Shown here one piece after another: positions 7,084 to 14,918 of a stretch of 18,240 nucleotides of DNA (its first letter is position 1; each line of letters opens with the position of its first letter). The notes under the pieces were generated by a model that had not been told where the DNA came from, made no database searches, and worked only from the letters and a program-made list of their open reading frames with translations. The position numbers and the translations under genes are program-made. The DNA comes from Gammaproteobacteria bacterium (GTDB lineage: Bacteria > Pseudomonadota > Gammaproteobacteria > Enterobacterales > Kangiellaceae): positions 1-18,240 of the forward strand of contig JABXIW010000448.1 in assembly GCA_013372875.1 (NCBI GenBank), written 5' to 3'.

Positions 7084-9396
7084 TTATAACTGGAAAGCGT
7101 AGCTGAATTTACTAAAGATTGCTCGCCCGCTTCGTTCAAATGATGAAACCGTATTATCCTCAAAGCCACCGTCGGAATAACCCAGAAAGAATACGGTTCT
7201 TGGATTGAGTTTGTAAGCATATAACAATTGTCTGCCCATTTGCTTAAAATCACTGGAATCAGCTAACGAGGATAAATTCTGATTAAAATCCACATCACTG
7301 TAGCGAATGGTCAAACGCAAATATTGTTGCTTATCGAACTGGTAAGTTGAATTAATATTAACCACGTCAGACTTAAATACATCGCCTTCATCTCGCCAAA
7401 GTTTTGAAACATGATAGTCAGCGGAAAAATACCAGCTTTGAGTAACCTGCCAATTACCCCAAACTCCATAATTACGACGCTTGGCAGCTTCTAAGCCACT
7501 GATAAAATCAATCGCATCACCACCATTATAGTTTACGCCTAACTGTACACTTGTAACGGGTCTAAAATTACCAGAAACCCAATAGAAATTTTGATCGAAC
7601 CAACAACCACCTGTATCCCTTGGGCAGTTGCCATCATCAATATTAACCGTTTCGTTAGAATACCAGGCATCTCTAACACCTGAGCCAAAACCAAACCAGG
7701 ATTGATATGGACCATTAACATTAACCCAAAACTCGGCTTCTTCCTCTAACTTTTGACCAGTGTAATCTTTAGTTTGGTCAATATCGCCGCCAATATGAAT
7801 GCGATCAAAAGTATCACCATTTTCGGCATGCCAAGTATGACCCAAGCCAATCAAATCGCGACTTACGCCCACTTGATTCATAAAGCCTAAATCAGCACGA
7901 AAATCTTCAGTGAAGTCCGTTCGAGATGCGCGCCAATTCCAATTACGGCCGTTATGATTATATGAAAGAGCATAACCATTGCCGGAGTTTGAAGCCTCTT
8001 GATTACCAGTAAAAACATACTCGTCATTGGCATTCAACACCACCTCTGGATCGGTCGAGTCTGAATAAACCGCTTGATAACGCAACACATCTTCATCACT
8101 GAAGTAATATTTGCCATCAATTGATGCCACTGTATTTTCGTAGTTTTCACCACTTCTATGAGTGACCATACCGCCAATTTGCGACTTATCACCCATGTCA
8201 TAGGCGTAACGCGCAACAAAAGCATCTGACTCAAAATTTGAATTAGGATTCAAGGAAGACGACTGAGTTCCTGGCATCAAATAAGTTGTGACATTATCGT
8301 TAGCCGTTAAGATGCCGTAGGAGTGTTTGCCATTTTTACCCGTATATTTTAAACCCCAATCAGGATCGGCAATATTTCGAGTATGTAAAAGGTTAAAAGA
8401 GCTAGTTCTGAAGTAATCAGAGCCTTCAATGAAGAAAGGCCTGCGTTCTTGGAAAAATAGGGCAAAAGTCGTATTTACATCCAATTGAACCGCATCGGCT
8501 TCAACTTGAGAAAAATCCGGGTTGATAGTCGCGTTCAAAACCGAGTTATCGGTAACTCCCCAACGCAAATCAACACCACCATCGAAATCGAAATCACCCT
8601 CTTGCCAATCCTGGCCAATACTCGGATCACGTGAATCAATCCTTTGCGCAGAAACATAAGGGGTTACTTCTAGATTTTGCCCACTTTCTATATTTTCAAA
8701 GCCACTAATATTACCAATTTGACAAACAAAGCAGCTTTTATCGCGCTCGACCGAGTTGTAAGCAAAACGATAATGATAGTCGCGCGGATACATACGAATA
8801 AAGTCAACACCCCAAGTTTTCTGTCCAGCATTATCAGGGAAGCGTAAGACTTTGAAAGGAATTTCAATTTCCACTTGATAGCCAGTATCGGTAATTTTGC
8901 CTTCGCTGTACCAAATGGCATTCCAAGATCCGTCTTCATTGCCCGATACATCATCTTCTATCGAGTCCATTTGGATCCCAAGCGGGTTAACAAAAAAATT
9001 ATAGGCTTTGCGCTTATCGTTAAAGGTATCAACTTTGAAACCCAACAAATCATCAGCCCATACTCTATCGCGATCTTTTAGCGAGGCTTGAATTTTTGAT
9101 GGGTCGGGATCTTCTGCTACTAATGCCACTAATAAGGAATCGCCATTTTCAATAATATAAGCGGTAGTTTTGGCTTTCGCTGCAACATTCTCCCCCGGAC
9201 GTGTTTCCACACCTAGCTCAACCTTAGTGGCTTGCTGCCAAAAAGGCTCATTGAGCTCACCATCAACGGTAATTTTTCCTTGGGTTTTCGGAATGGTTAG
9301 ATCCGGTTGCGCGGCATTGGCACTGAATGCAAAAAGACCAGCGCATACAAGGCTGGTCAGCTTAGAAACTTGTGTAGCAAAAGGCTTGCTCGACAT
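7084..9396 (-). CDS. CBM9-like/DUF5916 outer-membrane protein, copy A
   Basis: A 770-residue secreted protein. Residues 1-29 form a classical signal peptide with likely cleavage after FSANA. A CBM9/DOMON-like domain spans about 33-220 (ITVDGELNEPFW, NFFVNPLGIQ). A DUF5916 barrel-like region follows to the C-terminus, which ends FSKFSYAFQL, nearly identical to copy B. The stretch from about 115 to 340 is clearly the same protein as copy B by eye, including ATINPDFSQVEAD and ERRPFFIEGSDYF, so this is a tandem duplication. A CxxC pair (Cys222, Cys225) is conserved between copies. Copy A alone carries a small insertion with two more cysteines (NCPRDTGGCW) in the barrel region. The ATG at 9396 has GGA upstream, and a TATAAT box lies about 42 bases upstream. 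Role unknown; surface binding or uptake is the usual guess. Confidence 0.9.
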   Translation of the reverse strand: MSSKPFATQVSKLTSLVCAGLFAFSANAAQPDLTIPKTQGKITVDGELNEPFWQQATKVELGVETRPGENVAAKAKTTAYIIENGDSLLVALVAEDPDPSKIQASLKDRDRVWADDLLGFKVDTFNDKRKAYNFFVNPLGIQMDSIEDDVSGNEDGSWNAIWYSEGKITDTGYQVEIEIPFKVLRFPDNAGQKTWGVDFIRMYPRDYHYRFAYNSVERDKSCFVCQIGNISGFENIESGQNLEVTPYVSAQRIDSRDPSIGQDWQEGDFDFDGGVDLRWGVTDNSVLNATINPDFSQVEADAVQLDVNTTFALFFQERRPFFIEGSDYFRTSSFNLLHTRNIADPDWGLKYTGKNGKHSYGILTANDNVTTYLMPGTQSSSLNPNSNFESDAFVARYAYDMGDKSQIGGMVTHRSGENYENTVASIDGKYYFSDEDVLRYQAVYSDSTDPEVVLNANDEYVFTGNQEASNSGNGYALSYNHNGRNWNWRASRTDFTEDFRADLGFMNQVGVSRDLIGLGHTWHAENGDTFDRIHIGGDIDQTKDYTGQKLEEEAEFWVNVNGPYQSWFGFGSGVRDAWYSNETVNIDDGNCPRDTGGCWFDQNFYWVSGNFRPVTSVQLGVNYNGGDAIDFISGLEAAKRRNYGVWGNWQVTQSWYFSADYHVSKLWRDEGDVFKSDVVNINSTYQFDKQQYLRLTIRYSDVDFNQNLSSLADSSDFKQMGRQLLYAYKLNPRTVFFLGYSDGGFEDNTVSSFERSGRAIFSKFSYAFQL

Positions 9397-9437
9397 CTTT
9401 ATTCCAATTATTTGATTTTATTAATAATTAAGATGCA

Positions 9438-9443
9438 ATTATA
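9438..9443 (-). promoter_or_regulatory. Candidate -10 box upstream of DUF5916 copy A
   Basis: A perfect TATAAT lies on the minus strand, giving a predicted leader of about 35 bases before ATG 9396. The 17-bp-spaced -35 position (ACAGTT) is weak, so an activator may be needed. Assigned by eye. Confidence 0.4.
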
Positions 9444-9503
9444 GGGAAAATGGTTTATCAAACTGTCATTTTTCTTTCGAGACTTGTTACAAAGTATGTC
9501 AAA

Positions 9504-9525
9504 AAAGCCTGCGAATGCAGGCTTT
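9504..9525 (-). terminator. Rho-independent terminator after the anchor-H gene
   Basis: The stem AAAGCCTGC/GCAGGCTTT (9 bp, 4-base loop) is followed on the minus strand by a run of T. It lies 24 bases past the stop at 9550. The same stem sequence recurs in the terminator at 16767-16796. Confidence 0.85.
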
Positions 9526-9549
9526 AAGAATAATAGTAGAGGAATTTGA

Positions 9550-10770
9550 TTAGGTTTTTTGGCGCTTACGAATGAAACCAGCCAAACCGAGCAACATCAA
9601 TCCTAGTAAGTTCCAGCTACCACCGCCTGAACCAGAACTGGTGGTTGATGGGTTACCGCTAGAACCGCTACCGGAACCAGAACCTGAGCCACCAGAAGTA
9701 GTATCTTTACCAGCATCTTCTAATGGCACATCGACTAGCGGGCCAAATTCGTGAGAGGCTTCAGCTAAGAACTCATTGGTTGCAGAATCATAAAGCTCGA
9801 TTTTGAAGTCATAGTAGCTAGTGGCATAACCTGACTGCCATTCGGCTTCAAAAGCAATAGTATCAGCGGTACTGGTACCATCAAGAGTATAAATATCCGA
9901 CTCAGTTTCATACTGCCAGCTGCCAGATCCTGTTTTTTGATAGAGCTTGGCAATCACACTTCTTTGACCAGAAGCAACGTCCGCATCAAAACTAATTTTG
10001 AAGTCTCGATAGAAGCCATCACCATCATTATCGGTAAAGATTTCCGTTTTTACGGTGCTAATCGAAACGTCGGTTTGCGGCTGCGATTGCTCATAACTAA
10101 CGTCTTCAATTGGCAAGTTGCCTAAATCAGGATCATCTGCCGCTTCTAAGTAATCCACCACTCCAGAATAACCATATTCATACAAATCAATGGCAATTTC
10201 ATAGTTCGCTGGCGGAAAGCCATCATTAAAGCTAGTGGTTACGTGATAATCATCACTACTCTCATCTCCGTAAATTTCAAACACATCAGTCGTATAGTAA
10301 TGAACCCAGTCGCTTGTGCCTTGCTCACGAATATAAAGCTCGGCATAAACGTCATAATAGGCGTCATAGCTGGCATCTACATCAAAATCCACACGAATTT
10401 CACTGTAATAGCCGTCACCATCCAGATCCGATTTTAGTAAAACTGCTGCATCATAAATATATAGATGCCCTGCACTTTTCTCAAAATGCTTCTCGCCACG
10501 CTTTTTGTCGCTGGCCTTAGCCGAAACACTGACCGAGGCTTGATATTCAGCTTTTAAATCATCTTGTGTTTGCTTTGATTGGTACTTGGCTTTTTTATCA
10601 GTAGCCACAACATCCGTCTTAACCGCCGACTCGTCTACCACTTGGTTAGTGGTTTTGGATTTTTGGCCAATTCTTACAGTTGCATTTGTATCTTGAGCTT
10701 GAGCGATGGCGCTAGTCGCAAAAAACAAACCTGAAATTGATAAACTTATTAGTGTTTTGGAAAATTTCAT
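9550..10770 (-). CDS. Choice-of-anchor H-like secreted protein with GlyGly-CTERM signal
   Basis: A 406-residue exported protein. The signal peptide spans residues 1 to about 23 (cleavage near AIAQA). Two related beta-rich modules follow, each opening with an Asp-rich, possibly calcium-binding loop: DLDGDG (115-120, then YYSEIRVDFD) and DNDGDG (247-252, then FYRDFKISFD). A Gly/Ser linker (about 359-384) leads to the C-terminal GGGSW (382-386), a hydrophobic helix (387-400) and RKRQKT. This tripartite end is the GlyGly-CTERM sorting signal, processed by the intramembrane protease rhombosortase in many gammaproteobacteria, and the architecture matches the choice-of-anchor H family. The mature protein would probably be surface-attached or released. 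No rhombosortase gene is in the window. The start has AGGAG seven bases upstream; a terminator follows the stop. Precise function unknown. Confidence 0.85.
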   Translation of the reverse strand: MKFSKTLISLSISGLFFATSAIAQAQDTNATVRIGQKSKTTNQVVDESAVKTDVVATDKKAKYQSKQTQDDLKAEYQASVSVSAKASDKKRGEKHFEKSAGHLYIYDAAVLLKSDLDGDGYYSEIRVDFDVDASYDAYYDVYAELYIREQGTSDWVHYYTTDVFEIYGDESSDDYHVTTSFNDGFPPANYEIAIDLYEYGYSGVVDYLEAADDPDLGNLPIEDVSYEQSQPQTDVSISTVKTEIFTDNDGDGFYRDFKISFDADVASGQRSVIAKLYQKTGSGSWQYETESDIYTLDGTSTADTIAFEAEWQSGYATSYYDFKIELYDSATNEFLAEASHEFGPLVDVPLEDAGKDTTSGGSGSGSGSGSSGNPSTTSSGSGGGSWNLLGLMLLGLAGFIRKRQKT

Positions 10771-10910
10771 ACATTTCTCCTAAATTCCCATCTTGAGCAG
10801 CTCAAATTCAATACCACTGCTAGCTTGAGTCTAGTAAAGCAAAAGCTATCTGAACCGATCCTGAACCTTATGGTAATTTCCCTGCAAGCCTTTATAATGC
10901 AGACAATCTA
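10771..10910. other. Divergent intergenic region between anchor-H gene and reductase
   Basis: This 140-base gap must hold promoters for both flanking genes. On the plus strand TATAAT (10893-10898) could be a -10, about 30 bases before ATG 10929, without a convincing -35. A short palindrome TTGAGC-A-GCTCAA (10793-10805) lies upstream of the leftward gene and may be fortuitous. Nothing else is recognisable. Confidence 0.3.
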
Positions 10911-11663
10911 GTGAAAAACCCTAAGCGAATGCCATTACCTTCATACCAATTAGAGCTTCTAAATAACGAAGAAATTTGCCCTAATGTGCGCAAACTCAAG
11001 TTCAAATTTATTGAACCAGCAACTTTTAGCTATCGTCCTGGCCAGTTTGTGTCCTTTGTTTTAGAGCATGAAGAAAAGCCTTTAAAGCGCAGCTATTCTA
11101 TTGCTAATTTAGAGCAGCCAGATGAAGATGGCATGGTCACTACTGACTATTTGGAAATTGTTATTTCATATGTGGATGGTGGTCGCGCCACCAAAATTTT
11201 CTTTGCAGCCCAAGCAGGCGATAAGTTTGAAATTAGCGGTCCTGTAGGTTTGTTGGTGCTGGGTTCAGAGTTACCACAACGAGTATTCTTAATTGGAACT
11301 GGTACAGGCATGGCACCTTATCGCTCGATGCTGAATCAATTGCCACAATTAAAACAGCATGAGTTCCACATTTTGTTTGGCGCGCAAAAGGCGCAGGACT
11401 TATTTTATCAAGATGATTTTCAGCAAGCGAAGCAACACGACAACATTCAATACCACGCCTGTTTAAGCCGTGAACAACTTGATGAGTGTCACCATGGTTA
11501 TGTGCAAAGCAAATTAGAACAACTGGCGCCTAACCCTGAAACCGATCTGGTTTATTTGTGCGGCAATCCTAATATGGTGGACGACGTCTTTAGTATGTTG
11601 AAAGAGCTGGAGTTTGGAGTTAAACAAGTCAAACGTGAGAAATACGTTTTTAGTAAATTCTAA
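10911..11663 (+). CDS. fpr: Ferredoxin-NADP reductase (Fpr-like flavoprotein)
   Basis: A cytosolic FAD-dependent reductase of 250 residues from GTG 10911, or 244 from ATG 10929; neither start has a strong ribosome binding site. The N-terminal FAD barrel carries YRPGQFVSF (41-49) and RSYSIAN (60-66). The NADP-binding half has LIGTGTGMAP (127-136) and CGNPNMVDD (217-225). The order and length match the bacterial Fpr group that exchanges electrons between NADPH and ferredoxin or flavodoxin, serving oxidative-stress defence and Fe-S biosynthesis. The C-terminus ends in an aromatic residue (VFSKF), as is common where it stacks on FAD. The next gene begins 86 bases downstream with no terminator between, so partial co-transcription is possible. 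A related FAD/NAD(P) oxidoreductase with another partner cannot be excluded. Confidence 0.85.
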   Translation: MKNPKRMPLPSYQLELLNNEEICPNVRKLKFKFIEPATFSYRPGQFVSFVLEHEEKPLKRSYSIANLEQPDEDGMVTTDYLEIVISYVDGGRATKIFFAAQAGDKFEISGPVGLLVLGSELPQRVFLIGTGTGMAPYRSMLNQLPQLKQHEFHILFGAQKAQDLFYQDDFQQAKQHDNIQYHACLSREQLDECHHGYVQSKLEQLAPNPETDLVYLCGNPNMVDDVFSMLKELEFGVKQVKREKYVFSKF

Positions 11664-11749
11664 GCCGAATTCTCAAAGCAGTTAATAGATTTTTCTGCAA
11701 AAAGAACACTAGAATTACATTTATAAGAGAGTCAATTGGGTAAAACACT

Positions 11750-13468
11750 ATGAAAACAAAGTTATCTTTATGTGCCGTGGCAGTTGCAGCCGCTTTAACT
11801 TTAAGCGGTTGTTCAAACGAGCAAGCCGAAAGCAAAAAAGTTGAAACTGCCAATACCAACAGCGAAGAGCAGTTGGTCGTTACAAAAGTAGAAAATCATC
11901 AAGCTGCGACTAAAGAAAAGCAAGAATACAGCCGCTTTGATATTTACGCACCATTCACACTAACCAGCGATTTAAGTCATTTATCTGATAATCAAAAGCA
12001 AATGATTGGCTTATTAATTGAAGCTGGCAAAATCATGGATGACCTGTTTTGGCAGGTAGCTTATGGCGACAAAGATAAATTATTAAACTCTATCGAAGAT
12101 AATAAAGCGCGGCAGTTTGCAGTTATCAACTATGGCCCATGGGATCGCCTGGATGGTAATAAGCCTTTTATAGATGGCACAGCGCAAAAAAGCAAAGGCG
12201 CATCTTATTATCCAGCGGATATGACTAAGGCCGAGTTCGAAAACTGGGAGCAAGCAGGTAAAGATGGACTTTATTCTTTAGTTCGTCGTAATGATAAAGG
12301 AGAATTAACTTTAGTTCCCTACTCGGTTGCCTTTAAAGATGAATTAACGCAAGCAAGCAAGCTATTAAAACAAGCAGCTGAGTTAGCCGACAATCAAGAG
12401 TTCAAAAAATATTTAGAGTTACGCGCTGAAGCCTTAGTAACCGATGAGTACCAGCCATCGGATATGGCTTGGATGGACATGAAAACCAATCCCGTCGAAG
12501 TTGTGATTGGTCCGATTGAAACTTATGAAGATCAATTGTTCGGTTACCGCGCTGCCTTTTCTACCTACGTTTTGATCAAGGATTTAGACTGGAGCGAAAA
12601 ACTATCTAAGTACGCTGCTTTCTTACCCGAACTGCAAAAAGGCTTGCCGATTGATGAAAAATATAAACAGGAAATGCCAGGCACTGACAGCGATTTGAAC
12701 GCTTACGATGTGGTTTTCTATGCAGGTGACAGTAACGCTGGCTCAAAAACCATTGCCATTAACTTGCCGAATGACGAAGAAGTTCAATTGGCTAAAGGTA
12801 CGCGTCGATTGCAGCTTAAAAATGCCATGCAGGCCAAGTTCGATAAAATTTTAGTACCGATTGCTAACACCTTAATTGCACCTGAGCAGCGTAAACACAT
12901 CACTTTTGATGCGTTTTTTGGCAATACAATGTTCCACGAAGTGGCACACGGCTTAGGCATTAAAAACACCATCGATGGCAAAGGTACAGTTCGTGCAGCA
13001 TTAAAAGAAACTGCTTCTGCACTTGAAGAAGGCAAAGCCGATATTCTTGGTCTTTACATGATCAGCGAATTGTTTAAGAAAGGCGAAATCGATCAAGGCG
13101 AAGTGATGGACAATTATGTAACTTTCTTGTCGGGAATTTTCCGCTCAGTTCGTTTTGGTGCGACTAGTGCACACGGTAAAGCGAATATGGTTCGTTTTAA
13201 CTACTTTAAAGAGAAAGGCGCTTTTAACTACGATCCTGCCACAGGCTTCTACAGCGTTAATTTCGATAAAATGACGCACGCCATGAACTCCTTGTCTAAT
13301 TTGATTTTAACGCTACAAGGTAATGGCGATTATCAAGGCGTTAAAGACTTGTTGGATGGCAAAGGCATTATCAGCGAGCAACTCGCTAATGATTTACAAA
13401 AGCTGGAAGACAATCAAATCCCAGTGGATGTAACCTTTAAACAAGGTAAAGAAGTTCTTGGTTTATAG
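11750..13468 (+). CDS. M49-like (dipeptidyl-peptidase III family) zinc peptidase lipoprotein
   Basis: A 572-residue protein with a lipoprotein signal peptide (lipobox LSGC, acylated Cys21), so probably membrane-anchored in the periplasm. After a charged linker (22-60) comes a helical region similar to dipeptidyl-peptidase III-like proteins. The zinc site is read as His396-Glu397-Val-Ala-His400 (HEVAH), followed about 26 residues later by EEGKAD (426-431). The latter corresponds to the M49 EExxA(E/D) motif, with Glu427 as the likely third ligand. Classical M49 enzymes have a six-residue HExxGH motif; this one has the five-residue form, reported in some bacterial members. It is also much shorter than eukaryotic DPP III (over 700 residues). 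Expected activity is release of dipeptides from oligopeptides, though some relatives are annotated only as Zn-dependent hydrolases. A strong terminator follows. Confidence 0.82.
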   Translation: MKTKLSLCAVAVAAALTLSGCSNEQAESKKVETANTNSEEQLVVTKVENHQAATKEKQEYSRFDIYAPFTLTSDLSHLSDNQKQMIGLLIEAGKIMDDLFWQVAYGDKDKLLNSIEDNKARQFAVINYGPWDRLDGNKPFIDGTAQKSKGASYYPADMTKAEFENWEQAGKDGLYSLVRRNDKGELTLVPYSVAFKDELTQASKLLKQAAELADNQEFKKYLELRAEALVTDEYQPSDMAWMDMKTNPVEVVIGPIETYEDQLFGYRAAFSTYVLIKDLDWSEKLSKYAAFLPELQKGLPIDEKYKQEMPGTDSDLNAYDVVFYAGDSNAGSKTIAINLPNDEEVQLAKGTRRLQLKNAMQAKFDKILVPIANTLIAPEQRKHITFDAFFGNTMFHEVAHGLGIKNTIDGKGTVRAALKETASALEEGKADILGLYMISELFKKGEIDQGEVMDNYVTFLSGIFRSVRFGATSAHGKANMVRFNYFKEKGAFNYDPATGFYSVNFDKMTHAMNSLSNLILTLQGNGDYQGVKDLLDGKGIISEQLANDLQKLEDNQIPVDVTFKQGKEVLGL

Positions 13469-13485
13469 TCAGCATCAAACTGATT

Positions 13486-13507
13486 AAAGGCGCCTGATGG
13501 CGCCTTT
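13486..13507 (+). terminator. Rho-independent terminator after the M49-like gene
   Basis: A perfect GC-rich stem AAAGGCGCC/GGCGCCTTT with loop TGAT is followed by a T run reaching 13510. It lies 18 bases past the stop at 13468 and separates the peptidase gene from the tus operon. Confidence 0.92.
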
Positions 13508-13569
13508 TTTATTTTATTAAGCACTAACATCCTATAAAATAAGCGCAATTTATTAATATATTTCAGTAA

Positions 13570-13962
13570 ATGGCTACTTTTTCATTACTTGTCACTGCAA
13601 ATCCCTATACTCAACAAGGTCAGTATAGTGCATTGGCGTTTGCTAAATCTTTGCTGTCACAAGGTCATGAGCTGACAAGAGTATTCTTCTATGCAGATGG
13701 AGTATTGGTGGCCAATCGACTCAACTGCCCTCCTTCGGATGAAATCAATTTAACCAAGTCATGGGCAAAATTAGCCATTGAAAAAGATGTTGAACTTACG
13801 GTTTGTGTTACTGCCGCTTTAAAACGTGGAATAGTCAATCAAGCAGAAGCCGAGCGCAATGCTTTAACTTCCGAAAATTTAGATCCCGCTTTTGAAATTT
13901 CAGGTTTAGGGCAACTAACTGAAGCCATGCTCGAATCCGATCGGCTAATCACTTTTGGATAA
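13570..13962 (+). CDS. tusD: Sulfurtransferase complex subunit TusD
   Basis: A 130-residue DsrE-fold protein, first gene of a four-gene operon. TusD is the catalytic subunit of the TusBCD complex, accepting persulfide sulfur from TusA and passing it to TusE for 2-thiouridine synthesis at the tRNA wobble position by MnmA. Family signatures are the N-terminal LLVTANPYTQQG, FYADGVL (40-46) and VCVTAALKRGI, containing the active-site Cys79 (equivalent to Cys78 of E. coli TusD). The length is normal. No Shine-Dalgarno is evident before the ATG; a TATAAA-like box lies about 32 bases upstream (13533-13538). tusC follows after five bases. Confidence 0.93.
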   Translation: MATFSLLVTANPYTQQGQYSALAFAKSLLSQGHELTRVFFYADGVLVANRLNCPPSDEINLTKSWAKLAIEKDVELTVCVTAALKRGIVNQAEAERNALTSENLDPAFEISGLGQLTEAMLESDRLITFG

Positions 13963-13967
13963 TTATA

Positions 13968-14324
13968 ATGAAGTCGATTAGTTTTATTTTTAACAAAGCG
14001 CCGTATGGTAATAATTCTGGTAGAGAATTATTAGATATTTGCTTAATGTGTAGCGCATTTGATATGCCGATTAACGCTATATTCAAAGAACAAGGTGTGC
14101 TGCAATTACTAAAAGCTCAAGAGCCTGATGTGTTATCCATGAAAAACCACAGCAAAACTTTTCAAGCCTTAGAACTTTATGGCGTTGAAAAAATTATGGT
14201 TTGTGAAAAGTCACTACAGACTTTGAAGTTTAATAGCAGTGATTTGCTGGATATTGCAACTATTGAAAATTCAAGCACCATTAATCAAGTCATTGCAGAA
14301 AGCGACTTTGTCATAATGTTATAA
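13968..14324 (+). CDS. tusC: Sulfurtransferase complex subunit TusC
   Basis: A 118-residue DsrF-like subunit of the TusBCD heterohexamer. The recognisable start, FIFNKAPYGNNSGRELLDI, matches the family's nucleotide-fold-like N-terminus and (S/G)RE-LD helix. The rest (FKEQGVLQLL, MKNHSKTFQALELYG) also fits TusC. It is thought to be structural rather than catalytic in the sulfur relay. It sits five bases after tusD and three bases before tusB, with GGA about eight bases upstream of its ATG. Confidence 0.92.
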   Translation: MKSISFIFNKAPYGNNSGRELLDICLMCSAFDMPINAIFKEQGVLQLLKAQEPDVLSMKNHSKTFQALELYGVEKIMVCEKSLQTLKFNSSDLLDIATIENSSTINQVIAESDFVIML

Positions 14325-14327
14325 GCC

Positions 14328-14594
14328 ATGAAGACTTTATTTATCATTAATAACCCAACCAAGCTGGCCTCGTGTCTTGAGCATATTGGGCAAAGTGACG
14401 GTATTTTATTGATTGAAGATGCGGTTTTAGCGGCAAGAGAAGCGCTGGCAAAAACTTGTACAGACTTATTAGTGCTTGAAGATGATTTAATTGCTCGCGG
14501 TATAAAGTCGACTAACTCCCAGTGGCAAGCCATTGATTATGAAGGCTTTGTTTCAAAAACACTAAGCTTTGACAAAAGTGTAAGCTGGTTATGA
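14328..14594 (+). CDS. tusB: Sulfurtransferase complex subunit TusB
   Basis: An 88-residue DsrH-like subunit, smallest of the TusBCD complex. The N-terminus ([19 protein letters not shown]) and the segment [12 protein letters not shown] (25-36) are typical; the family is poorly conserved, so much of the call rests on position between tusC and tusE. Its stop overlaps the tusE start by four bases (ATGA, 14591-14594), indicating translational coupling. Confidence 0.88.
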   Translation: MKTLFIINNPTKLASCLEHIGQSDGILLIEDAVLAAREALAKTCTDLLVLEDDLIARGIKSTNSQWQAIDYEGFVSKTLSFDKSVSWL

Positions 14595-14917
14595 GTCATA
14601 TATTAGACACTCTTGAGCGCGACAAAGAAGGTTATTTGCTGGACTCTACACTCTGGTCAGAATCTATTGCCGAAGCTATTGCTGATGATGAAGACTTGGA
14701 TTTAACGGACGATCATTGGCAAGTAATCCGCTATGTACGCCGTTTCTACGAAGAGTTTAATACCAGCCCTTCTATTCGCCCTTTGGTCAAGTATCTACAG
14801 CAGCAATGGTCCTCAGAAAAAGGCAACAGCATCTATCTGGCGTTATTATTTCCCGAAGGTCCAGCAAAACAAGCCACCAAGATTGCAGGCTTACCTAAAC
14901 CTGCGCGTTGTATTTAA
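14591..14917 (+). CDS. tusE: Sulfur carrier TusE (DsrC/TusE family)
   Basis: A 108-residue DsrC-fold protein that receives sulfur from TusD and delivers it to MnmA. The C-terminus ([18 protein letters not shown]) has the conserved penultimate Cys107. The second cysteine of true DsrC proteins, ten or eleven residues earlier, is replaced by Thr96. That supports TusE rather than DsrC of dissimilatory sulfur metabolism. [16 protein letters not shown] (41-56) is another family hallmark. It overlaps tusB by four bases and ends one base before the convergent stop of the DUF11 gene, with no terminator visible between. Confidence 0.95.
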   Translation: MSHILDTLERDKEGYLLDSTLWSESIAEAIADDEDLDLTDDHWQVIRYVRRFYEEFNTSPSIRPLVKYLQQQWSSEKGNSIYLALLFPEGPAKQATKIAGLPKPARCI

Positions 14918-14918
14918 A

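Noticed and set aside
8688..8954. Minus-strand frame of 88 codons inside DUF5916 copy A
   Set aside because: It is out of frame within a well-conserved coding region, with no ribosome binding site and no family features.
9572..9754. Plus-strand open frame rich in Pro-Glu repeats
   Set aside because: It is the antisense of the Gly/Ser linker of the anchor-H protein; the repetition comes from that linker's codons.
10793..10805. Small palindrome TTGAGC-A-GCTCAA as an operator
   Set aside because: The arms are only six bases and there is no second copy or clear promoter alignment; mentioned in the intergenic entry only.
14285..14533. Minus-strand frame of 82 codons opposite tusB
   Set aside because: It lies antisense within a tight operon and its protein sequence has no recognisable domain.
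13570..14917. Dissimilatory sulfur oxidation (dsrEFHC)
   Set aside because: The TusE-like protein lacks the second DsrC cysteine and no dsrAB or other dsr genes are present in the window.
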